The translations under genes and the position numbers were made by a program. Positions 24,633 to 31,580 of a stretch of 47,759 nucleotides of DNA are shown piece by piece. Within the stretch, counting starts at the first letter, position 1. Each line of letters opens with the position of its first letter. The notes beneath the pieces were generated by a model. That model was not told where the DNA came from. It made no database searches and saw nothing but the letters and a program-made list of their open reading frames with translations. The stretch comes from JBBQXY01 sp051004815 (lineage in GTDB: Bacteria > Chloroflexota > Ktedonobacteria > Ktedonobacterales > Ktedonobacteraceae): the NCBI GenBank assembly GCA_051004815.1, contig JBPCJY010000224.1, forward strand, positions 1-47,759, in the 5' to 3' direction.

Positions 24633-24661
24633 ATTGTAGCGTGTATATCCCAGGCCGTCAA
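24633..24661 (-). promoter_or_regulatory. Promoter of selD-rnc
   Basis: On the minus strand, TTGACG (24656-24661) and TACAAT (24633-24638) are separated by exactly 17 bp. This predicts a transcript start about 44 bases before the ATG at 24582, which supports the longer selD reading frame. Confidence 0.65.
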
Positions 24662-24696
24662 TGTGTCATCTTGACGGCAGGGCCTGTGAATTATTA

Positions 24697-24724
24697 CCAG
24701 GGCGATCCCTTGCGGTCGCCCTGG
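24697..24724. repeat. REP-like palindrome, copy 4
   Basis: CCAGGGCGATCCCTTGCGGTCGCCCTGG lies between the divergent selD and rnpB promoters, written here as arms CCAGGGCGA and TCGCCCTGG. The flank GCCTGTGAATTATTA is shared with other copies. Confidence 0.7.
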
Positions 24725-24764
24725 TCACCACCATAACCCTCTCGGCAATCATTCACAAACCCTG

Positions 24765-24805
24765 TTGATGGCTAGACGGTCTCGACGGTCTTGATGGCTA
24801 GACGG
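24765..24805. repeat. 15-bp direct repeat upstream of rnpB
   Basis: TTGATGGCTAGACGG occurs at 24765-24779 and 24791-24805, 26 bp apart centre to centre, just before the rnpB promoter. Its role is unknown. Confidence 0.6.
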
Positions 24806-24818
24806 AATCCTTCCCATG

Positions 24819-24827
24819 TGTTACTCT
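24819..24827 (+). promoter_or_regulatory. Extended -10 promoter of rnpB
   Basis: TGTTACTCT (TG, one base, TACTCT) ends seven bases before 24834, the first base of the P1 helix of RNase P RNA. This is exactly where transcription should begin. Confidence 0.6.
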
Positions 24828-24833
24828 AGCACC

Positions 24834-25267
24834 GTGGGTTTGAGGAAGACAGGCAATCGCGGGCTGCAAAGTCCGAGGAAAGTCCGAACTCCAAAGAGCA
24901 GAATGCTGGTTAACGGCCAGTGAAGGTAACTTCAAGGAAAGTGCCACAGAAACATACCGCCCGATAGCAAACGTTGCCGTGATGCCTGTTACAGGTGTTG
25001 GCAGGATCGGGTAAGGGCGAAATGGTGAGGTAAGAGCTCACCAGCAGTTGGGCGACCAACTGGCTGGGTAAACCCCATTCGGAGCAAGACCAAGCAGGGG
25101 GAATAGTACGTTCGCTTGCGAACGTGCTTGCAGGTTGCTCGCCTGTCAACCTCCGGGTTGGTTGCTTGAGGCGTCAGGTAACTGGCGTCCTAGATAGATG
25201 ATTGCCACCCGTGAGACCGTGAGGAATCACGGGGACAGAATTCGGCTTACGGCTTGCTCAGGCCCAC
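24834..25267 (+). ncRNA. rnpB: RNase P RNA (bacterial type A)
   Basis: About 434 nt, the catalytic RNA that removes 5' leaders from pre-tRNA. Universally conserved blocks are present in order: GAGGAAAGTCCG (near 24875), ACAGAAACATACCGCC (near 24946), GGGTAAGGGCGAAATGGTGAGG (near 25011), GGTAAACCCC... GAGCAAGACCAAGCAGG (near 25070), AGATAGATGATTGCC (near 25190) and ACAGAATTCGGCTTACGG (25235). The ends pair as helix P1, GTGGGTTTGAG (24834-24844) with CTCAGGCCCAC (25257-25267). P18 near 25207-25233 has a GNRA-type GUGA loop. The 37 bases 25235-25271 are repeated exactly at 31544-31580. Confidence 0.97.
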
Positions 25268-25284
25268 AACCCAAGCCGTTTGAC

Positions 25285-25317
25285 AGGGATCTCACATCGG
25301 TGTGAAATCCCTTTTTT
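25285..25317 (+). terminator. rnpB terminator
   Basis: AGGGATCTCACA, loop TCGG, TGTGAAATCCCT then TTTTTT forms a strong intrinsic terminator 17 bases after the rnpB 3' end. It lies outside the 37-bp duplicated core, on the island side. Confidence 0.9.
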
Positions 25318-25464
25318 ATTCGTTACTCCCGGAAGCAAACCTGCGCAGGGCCTCGACCGAGGGGACGAAATAATACGCCCCGCTGACCGCGGTCGTATAC
25401 CTGGTCAAGGCATCTCGAATGCCATCTTCTTTAAAGATTAAACGCTATACTTGATCCAAGAACA

Positions 25465-27696
25465 CTAAAGATACTCCGCGATAAGTGCCTTTTTACTTTT
25501 TAGCAGTTCGGCCGGCGTACCCTCAAACATAATCTTGCCACCCTTGTCACCGCCTTCAGGGCCAAGGTCAATGACCCAGTCGGCTTGACGGATAACGTCC
25601 ACGTTATGTTCAATAGTAATCACCGTGTTGCCATCTTCTACCATTCGGTCGATGAGCGTGTGCAAGCGAGCAATATCTGAAATGTGTAACCCAGTTGTCG
25701 GCTCATCAAGTACATAGACGCTGCCTTTTTTGTGCAGCTCACTGGCTAATTTAATGCGCTGGCTTTCACCGCCGGAGAGCGTACTTAAGGGCTGGCCGAG
25801 CGTTAGATACTCCAGACCTACGTCATTGAGTGCTTGTAACTTTTGAGCAATCTCTGGCAAATCAAAGAATTCATTGGCTTCGGCCATGGTCAGATCGAGC
25901 ACCTCAGTGATTGATTTGCCATGATACTTGTAGGATAATACCTCGTCCTTGAAACGCTTACCACCACAGACGTCGCAAGGCGTTTTAGCGTGATCAAGAA
26001 AGCTTAGGTCAATGGTCAAGAAGCCGGCACCTTTACAGTTGTCGCAAGCACCCTTTGAGTTAAAGCTAAACAGTCCAGCGTCAACCTTATTAGCCCTGGC
26101 AAAGGCTTTGCGGATAACATCCATGATACCGATGTAGGTGGCAGGGTTAGATCGGTTGGAAGTACCAATTGCCGATTGATCGACCACGATGGTGTCTGGA
26201 TGTTGCTTCAAGAATACTTGATGAATCAGCGAACTCTTACCCGAACCAGAGACCCCTGTAATCACGGTGAAGACCCCTGTCGGGATATCGACGGTGATGT
26301 GCTGCAAGTTATTAGCGTGGGCGTCCTCGATAGTCAGCTTACCAGAGGGCTGGCGAAATACTTGCTTGATCGGCGTATGATCTTTCAGATGTTCGCCAGT
26401 CAAAGTCTTGGCCTTAAGTAATTCCGGGTAGGTACCTTCGAAGACCACTTGACCACCATTGATGCCAGCCAGCGGGCCAACGTCTACGATATGGTCAGCG
26501 GCTTTAATAACGTCTGGATCGTGCTCCACGACAATAACCGTATTATCTTGGTCGCGGAGTTTACACAGCAACTCGTTCAAGCGGTGGACATCGCGGGGAT
26601 GCAAGCCGACACTAGGCTCATCAAAGATGTACATAACATCAACCAGGCTGCCATTCAAGTGTTTTACCATCTTGACGCGCTGCGACTCACCACCGGAAAG
26701 CGTATCGGTCATACGGTCAAGGCTGAGGTAGCCGAGGCCAATCTCAACTAAATTAGATAGGCGTTCCAGCACTGTTTTGACCAGCGCATGGTTTTCCTTA
26801 GTATCAAACTTTTTAATCACCTCGAAAAGCTTATCGACCTGTATGGAGCTTAGGTCGGCAATGTTGTAGCCCTGGATTTTACAGGCCAGTGCTTTTTGAC
26901 TCAGCCGTGCGCCATGGCACAGCTCACATGGCCCCATAGTAATGAACGGTCCAACGCTTTTCTGTGTGCGCTCCGACAAGGTCTTAACATCGTTTTTGAT
27001 ATAGTTACGCACAAATCTGTCGACCACGCCTTCAAAGTTGAGGTGTATACCGTTACCCAAATCGGTCCTAACCAGCTTGGAGTGGTACAGATCATCAAGT
27101 TCTTTTTGGCTAAAATCTTTGAGTTTTTTGTTGTTGTCGAACAGCTTGGAACGCTTCACGGTTTCAAGCCACGGGCTGTCATTTAGGTAGTTGGGCAGTC
27201 GCAGTGCGCCTTCGTTGATCGACTTGTTCATATCAAAGGCAGTATCCATGTCGATACTCAGCTTTTGCCCGATGCCGTTACAGTTAGGGCACATGCCCGC
27301 AGGATCGTTAAATGAGAACATGTTGGCGTAGCCCACGTACGGCTTACCGAAGCGCGAGAACATGAGGCGAAGCACTGTGGCAATATCCGTGACTGTGCCG
27401 ACCGTTGAATGCGAGCCGCCGCCAAGCGGTTTTTGATCGACGATGACGGCCATGCTTAGATTCTTAATTTCGTCGGCTTCCGGTTGACTGATGCGCGGCA
27501 GGAAGTTGCGCACGAACATACTGAAGTTTTCGTTAAGCAATCGCTGCGCCTCAGCGGCAATGGTGTCAAAAACCAGCGATGACTTACCCGAGCCGGATAT
27601 ACCGGTGAAAATTGTAATCTTACGTTTAGGGATTTTTAAGGTGACATCTTTGAGGTTGTTCTCACGAGCACCGCGAATTTCAATATGTTCTTGCAT
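25465..27696 (-). CDS. Short UvrA-like ABC ATPase (UvrA2/drug-resistance type)
   Basis: 743 aa, about 200 shorter than housekeeping UvrA (~940). Two ABC modules are present, with Walker A motifs GISGSGKSSLVFD (residue ~32) and GVSGSGKSSLIHQ (~480). Two signature motifs read TLSGGESQRVKMVKHL and TLSGGESQRIKLASEL, with Walker B strands YIFDEPSVGLHP and YVLDEPTTGLH. Zinc-module Cys pairs are CPNCNGIG, CELCHG, CDNCKGAG and CDVCGG. The UvrB-binding insertion seems to be missing. Such short forms (UvrA2, DrrC-like) are linked to tolerance of DNA-damaging drugs rather than standard excision repair; that role here is inference. It lies 63 bp after the VOC gene on the same strand. Lower GC than its surroundings suggests transfer. 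Confidence 0.9.
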   Translation of the reverse strand: MQEHIEIRGARENNLKDVTLKIPKRKITIFTGISGSGKSSLVFDTIAAEAQRLLNENFSMFVRNFLPRISQPEADEIKNLSMAVIVDQKPLGGGSHSTVGTVTDIATVLRLMFSRFGKPYVGYANMFSFNDPAGMCPNCNGIGQKLSIDMDTAFDMNKSINEGALRLPNYLNDSPWLETVKRSKLFDNNKKLKDFSQKELDDLYHSKLVRTDLGNGIHLNFEGVVDRFVRNYIKNDVKTLSERTQKSVGPFITMGPCELCHGARLSQKALACKIQGYNIADLSSIQVDKLFEVIKKFDTKENHALVKTVLERLSNLVEIGLGYLSLDRMTDTLSGGESQRVKMVKHLNGSLVDVMYIFDEPSVGLHPRDVHRLNELLCKLRDQDNTVIVVEHDPDVIKAADHIVDVGPLAGINGGQVVFEGTYPELLKAKTLTGEHLKDHTPIKQVFRQPSGKLTIEDAHANNLQHITVDIPTGVFTVITGVSGSGKSSLIHQVFLKQHPDTIVVDQSAIGTSNRSNPATYIGIMDVIRKAFARANKVDAGLFSFNSKGACDNCKGAGFLTIDLSFLDHAKTPCDVCGGKRFKDEVLSYKYHGKSITEVLDLTMAEANEFFDLPEIAQKLQALNDVGLEYLTLGQPLSTLSGGESQRIKLASELHKKGSVYVLDEPTTGLHISDIARLHTLIDRMVEDGNTVITIEHNVDVIRQADWVIDLGPEGGDKGGKIMFEGTPAELLKSKKALIAEYL

Positions 27697-27759
27697 CTTT
27701 GTATCTGTTAATTTTTGTCAGCCGTTGTGTACGTTAGAAATAGTGAAATTATACGTCTG

Positions 27760-28092
27760 TTACTTTTGCGACTGCCTAAGCCCTAGAATGTTCTCATTCT
27801 TATCTTTAACCTGAGCAATTAGTAATCCTTCACCAACGTCTCTGATGTCCTGATGCGTCGTCGCACCAGCGTCTAGTAAGGTCTGTAAATAACTTCTGAT
27901 ATCGGCAACATCGATGTAGCCGACGACTGCCTGGCCGTTGGGATCCAGGCCAACTTCTAAGTCATTTAGCTTATACCCGACGTAATATGGCCCATCCACA
28001 TAGGGCTTAACACCTAAAAATTTGTCATATAGAGCTTTTGCTTCTTCCAAATCCTTTACCGGGTACACGATAAGTTTGATATTTTGAGTCAT
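27760..28092 (-). CDS. VOC (glyoxalase/bleomycin-resistance fold) protein
   Basis: 110 aa single VOC domain beginning IKLIVYPVKDLEEAKALYDKFLGVKPYVDGPYYVGYKL and ending ENILGLRQSQK. This is the beta-alpha-beta-beta-beta pattern of glyoxalase, dioxygenase and antibiotic-binding proteins. A Glu-type metal ligand near the C-terminal strand (NENILGL) is plausible, but substrate and metal cannot be told. AGGAGG lies eight bases upstream of the ATG. It precedes the UvrA-like gene, and both probably read from the promoter at 28137. Together they could form a small resistance unit. Confidence 0.85.
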   Translation of the reverse strand: MTQNIKLIVYPVKDLEEAKALYDKFLGVKPYVDGPYYVGYKLNDLEVGLDPNGQAVVGYIDVADIRSYLQTLLDAGATTHQDIRDVGEGLLIAQVKDKNENILGLRQSQK

Positions 28093-28136
28093 TAAGGGTC
28101 CTCCTACTGAAATCGTTAATAATTGTCTGTATAATC

Positions 28137-28165
28137 AATTTACTTGATAGTAAAGTTACTGTCAA
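28137..28165 (-). promoter_or_regulatory. Promoter of the VOC-UvrA-like unit
   Basis: On the minus strand, a consensus TTGACA (28160-28165) and TAAATT (28137-28142) are separated by 17 bp, about 45 bases upstream of the VOC start. Confidence 0.65.
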
Positions 28166-28272
28166 GCACCTTGTTTATGAATTTTCGTTCTGACATACTG
28201 ACTCTATGATCCCACTTCCTCTTAGAATATTGTCTTAGTATATGGGGTATCGGTCATTATCAAATTTACAAT

Positions 28273-31200
28273 TTATCCCTCTTTCCCCAACCACTCCTCT
28301 TGCCTCACCTCCCTCGCCAACTCCTCCACCAGTTTCACCGTCTCCACGCTCACCGTCACCACCTTACCAACCAACCGCACAATATACTCCTCATCATCTG
28401 GATTATTCGGATCGCTCACGATACCGCTGCGTTTATCTTCACTCACCTGGTACTGGTCAATGACCCAGTCCAGGGCGGAGCGATTGCCCAGACGATAGGC
28501 AAAACACTCTGGTGGTATCTCTGCCAGGGTCAAACTTTCGTTGACCACTAGCGCGGTTTTGTCCAGTGTCAGGCGCATCTTTTTGACATGCCAGGAGAAT
28601 GGGATGTCCTGGTTTTCGAGCCAGTGCAGAGGGTATTCTTTCGCCTGCTCATACTTCAAATGCAGTTCCATCAGTTGCCGCCCGATGCGTACACATGTCA
28701 AAAACGCTTCTCTGTTTTGGAGCAGGGGAAGATGGGGCAGGTCACGTTTGAGGTTCTCTGCATAGCGTTCGCGGTACTGCGGATGGTGCAACATGGCATA
28801 GACGTAGTGGAAGATATCCCACTTTGTCACCTCTGATCTATAATTTGCCTGGAATTGTGCCAAGGCCCAATCGGTGATGTTCTCACGGCGGTTGCTGCCA
28901 TCTTCGTTGTAGGTATAGTAGGGGAAGCATTGGATTGTTGAGTTACCACTTACTCCACACTTAACATCAGCAATAGTGTTGGCAGCTATAAAAGTCTGAT
29001 GATCAGCTCCCAGGCCCGTTACACAAATTATACGGTTTTCCAGTATAGTAGCAGACGTAGGAAAAATCTGTCTGGACCTACCTAACTCGTCAACCAAAAT
29101 ATCAGCATAATACAGCCATTTACTTGAAAATGGACGATAGAGGGTTCTTTGGATAGCATCTGCATTAAATAGTGCGTATCGCTCATTTTGTAAATCCCTC
29201 TTGAGATTACGACTCCATTTAATTTTGTCATACGATACAAAGCTATCAATATCTTTTGGATGTCCTGCTCTTACCCAACGAAAGACCTCACCGTTATAAT
29301 TCTCAATGAAGTCACTAATACGCTTGATTAGTGATTGGCGATTAAAATCGTATACCCAATCATCACGATTAGTCTTTACGCCATTGGTGTAAGTTTTGAA
29401 AATTGTGCTTATAGCTACTTCTGGCGTTATCTTCCCTTCTTTTGTTCCAAGAGGAATAAATGTAGAAAATTCAGGAAGAATATGTTCAGTTAACCAATTG
29501 TACTGTTTATCAGGTTGTAATCCTAACCAATCGATATTGGCTATACTTCTTTTGCTAGCCAAAAAGCTCAATTTTTCTGCTCTACGCCAATACTCAGGAA
29601 AACGATAATAATATAGCTTTTGTGCTGGATACTCGGCTTTACGTATTGCTATTGTTATCCCTACCCCTACTTGAATACCAAACACATTATGAGCTGTCCC
29701 TGAAAGTTTCGGATTTTTGCGAACATTACCATGCATATCAAGATGATAAATATATGAGAAATCGTGTAAAAGATGCCTGCGCATGCTATCAAACGCTATC
29801 TGATCGACGAACGAGTTATTGGAGACAAAGCAAATAATACCATCACGTCCTTGTAACCGATCTGTGGCCCAGCGGAAGAATCTAACGTATGCATCGTAAA
29901 GTTTGTTTGTAAGTGTTGCCCTAGACCCTCTTGCATACGTTTCATGAATACGCTCATCAACTACTGAATATTTACGGTTCTTATTGTTATCATTTTCACT
30001 TTTTTGGCCGGCATTGTACGGAGGATTGCCAATCACGACCATAATTGGTGCCTGTTTTTCACGCACGATGCGCTCGGTGTTGCGTTCACTGAACAGTTCC
30101 ATCTGCTGACTTTCGAGATTGAGCGTATCCGCGAAAGCAATACCTTCAAAAGGAAGATATTCCCCTGTCCGCTCATAATATTCGTGTTCGATGTTGAGGG
30201 AGGCGATATAGTAAGGCAACAGCATGATTTCGTTGCAGTAGAGGTCATGCTGGTATTTGTGTTTCAGTTTGGAGCGGGGGATGCGGTGCAGGAGGTTGAC
30301 GATGAAGCTGCCGGTGCCGACGCACGGATCAAGCACCTGCACCCCTGGTTCGGCTATCGAGGTGCCAAACTCGCGCTGCAACACCTCCTCCACGCTGGCA
30401 CACATAAAATCCACGATCTCCTGTGGCGTGTAGACGATGCCATGGGTATCAGCCTGTTTGACGGAGAAACCCTGGAAGAAACGTTCATAGACCGTGTTGA
30501 GGAAGTGCTGTTTCTCCGACCAGTCATCCAGGTTTTTGGCGGCGTTTTCAATGGCGATGTAGAACCGGTCCAGCGATTTGAGGAATTCGTAGCGGTTGAA
30601 GGCGCGGCTGGTGAGAGCCTGAATGACCTTTTCGATTTCGGAGGCAATGACGTTACGGTGAATGAAGTCGGAATTGTTGAAGATAGTACGGAAGAGGCGT
30701 TCGGTGAGCAGGTGTTGCACCAGCATTTCATCGACGGTTGCGCGGCTCATAGTGGGGTCAAGCGAGGTTCGGCAGAGGTCCAGGAAGCTCTGGAAAGCGG
30801 CAACGAAGGGTTTGTTGCGAGCGTGTTCCTCCTGGATGCGTTGCATGAGACCATGAGCGAGGTCGGGAATGCTTTCTTTGAAGTCGTCAACGGCGTGTTC
30901 AAAGGTGGCGATATCGGGGGCGGCATAGTGAAAGAAGGTGTCCAGGACGGCGGTGAGGTCTTTGGGATTGGTCAGATCGGCCTCAAACGCAACGCGATTA
31001 TTCTGATACAGGATGGCGCGGCGCGTGTCCTCAAAAATAGTGTTGGAGATGGGATAGCCCAGGCTAATTTTCTTGCGAATTTCGATCTGGAGGTCGTCGT
31101 GGCCGTCTTTGGCTTCCCAATAGCCTCGTGGCAGATTGAAGGCGTCGCGCAAGGTGCCATCGGGCCGTTTGCCGCTGGCAAGGGTCTGTTCGGGGATGAG

Positions 31201-31350
31201 CACCCAGTTGGCGGACTGGGCAAAGGCAGCCAGCAGGTTTTGAAAGGCACTGCGCACGGCGGTTTCGTGTGTGACATGTTTCTCGGCATAGGCGGCAAGG
31301 TCTTTGTAGTACTGCTCAACGGCTCTCTTTTGCGTGGTGGTGACGGTCAT
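28273..31350 (-). CDS. Single-chain restriction-modification enzyme (N6-adenine methyltransferase, type ISP/IIG-like)
   Basis: 1025 aa. The N-terminus carries a PD-(D/E)xK-type nuclease pattern (KRPDGTLRDAFNLPRGYWEAKD, residues ~65-87). A helical spacer leads to a gamma-class N6-adenine methyltransferase: motif I VLDPCVGTGSFIVNLL (~330) and catalytic motif IV GNPPYNAGQ (Asn ~441). The C-terminal half resembles the type ISP target-recognition region (YRPFSSKWLYYADILVDELGR; CFPYYTYNEDGSNRRENITDWAL). The SF2 helicase that real type ISP enzymes carry between nuclease and methylase is absent, so it should cut without ATP-driven translocation. The middle of the gene (about 28940-30000) is clearly more AT-rich than both ends. 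It sits in the rnpB-bounded island. Confidence 0.88.
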   Translation of the reverse strand: MTVTTTQKRAVEQYYKDLAAYAEKHVTHETAVRSAFQNLLAAFAQSANWVLIPEQTLASGKRPDGTLRDAFNLPRGYWEAKDGHDDLQIEIRKKISLGYPISNTIFEDTRRAILYQNNRVAFEADLTNPKDLTAVLDTFFHYAAPDIATFEHAVDDFKESIPDLAHGLMQRIQEEHARNKPFVAAFQSFLDLCRTSLDPTMSRATVDEMLVQHLLTERLFRTIFNNSDFIHRNVIASEIEKVIQALTSRAFNRYEFLKSLDRFYIAIENAAKNLDDWSEKQHFLNTVYERFFQGFSVKQADTHGIVYTPQEIVDFMCASVEEVLQREFGTSIAEPGVQVLDPCVGTGSFIVNLLHRIPRSKLKHKYQHDLYCNEIMLLPYYIASLNIEHEYYERTGEYLPFEGIAFADTLNLESQQMELFSERNTERIVREKQAPIMVVIGNPPYNAGQKSENDNNKNRKYSVVDERIHETYARGSRATLTNKLYDAYVRFFRWATDRLQGRDGIICFVSNNSFVDQIAFDSMRRHLLHDFSYIYHLDMHGNVRKNPKLSGTAHNVFGIQVGVGITIAIRKAEYPAQKLYYYRFPEYWRRAEKLSFLASKRSIANIDWLGLQPDKQYNWLTEHILPEFSTFIPLGTKEGKITPEVAISTIFKTYTNGVKTNRDDWVYDFNRQSLIKRISDFIENYNGEVFRWVRAGHPKDIDSFVSYDKIKWSRNLKRDLQNERYALFNADAIQRTLYRPFSSKWLYYADILVDELGRSRQIFPTSATILENRIICVTGLGADHQTFIAANTIADVKCGVSGNSTIQCFPYYTYNEDGSNRRENITDWALAQFQANYRSEVTKWDIFHYVYAMLHHPQYRERYAENLKRDLPHLPLLQNREAFLTCVRIGRQLMELHLKYEQAKEYPLHWLENQDIPFSWHVKKMRLTLDKTALVVNESLTLAEIPPECFAYRLGNRSALDWVIDQYQVSEDKRSGIVSDPNNPDDEEYIVRLVGKVVTVSVETVKLVEELAREVRQEEWLGKEG

Positions 31351-31407
31351 ACGCTTCGTGTTCCATCTCTCTCCATATAATGTCCTGACTCTGCGAACGA
31401 TGAGCGT

Positions 31408-31416
31408 ATAATATCA
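31408..31416 (-). promoter_or_regulatory. Extended -10 candidate for the restriction-modification gene
   Basis: On the minus strand, TGATATTAT lies about 58 bases upstream of the ATG at 31350. No clear -35 box is seen. Confidence 0.35.
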
Positions 31417-31516
31417 CATCAACAGCTATCCTCACAGGGTCTATCAAACCCTCAGTTGTCGGGAAGGTAGGCTGCCCTTTGCTATCATCTTTTCGATCAC
31501 GCAAAGCGCGGGAGAG

Positions 31517-31580
31517 CCGGCCTGTTGCAAAACAGGCCGGGGAACAGAATTCGGCTTACGGCTTGCTCAGGCCCACAACC
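31517..31580 (+). pseudogene. Second, partial rnpB 3' end (P18, J18/2, P2 and P1 strands)
   Basis: 31544-31580 is identical to the last 37 bases of the rnpB region (25235-25271). Just upstream, CCGGCCTGTT-GCAA-AACAGGCCGG (31517-31540) is a perfect 10-bp hairpin with a GNRA loop, exactly where helix P18 sits in RNase P RNA. Its sequence differs from P18 of the intact gene. The fragment therefore looks like the 3' end of a different rnpB allele. It overlaps, in antisense, the last codons of the acyl-CoA ligase gene. Confidence 0.7.

Larger units (their letters stand above)
25235..31580. mobile_element. Probable genomic island bracketed by a 37-bp rnpB 3'-end duplication
   Basis: The 37 bases that end rnpB (25235-25271) recur in the same orientation at 31544-31580, giving a unit of 6309 bp. 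Between them are only accessory genes on the minus strand: a short UvrA-like protein, a VOC protein and a single-chain restriction-modification enzyme. The UvrA/VOC part is visibly more AT-rich than the housekeeping genes around it. Duplication of an RNA gene 3' end is the hallmark of site-specific integration. No integrase is encoded, so the element would be a remnant or mobilised in trans; homologous recombination between rnpB copies is an alternative. Confidence 0.65.

Noticed and set aside
30004..31380. 458-aa plus-strand open frame
   Set aside because: Exact antisense of the restriction-modification gene; low-complexity Gly/Val/Phe composition typical of a shadow frame, and no domain recognised.
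25268..31543. Search for an integrase or transposase in the island
   Set aside because: None of the three genes has recombinase motifs, and no other frame between them is long enough, so the island cannot be called self-mobile.
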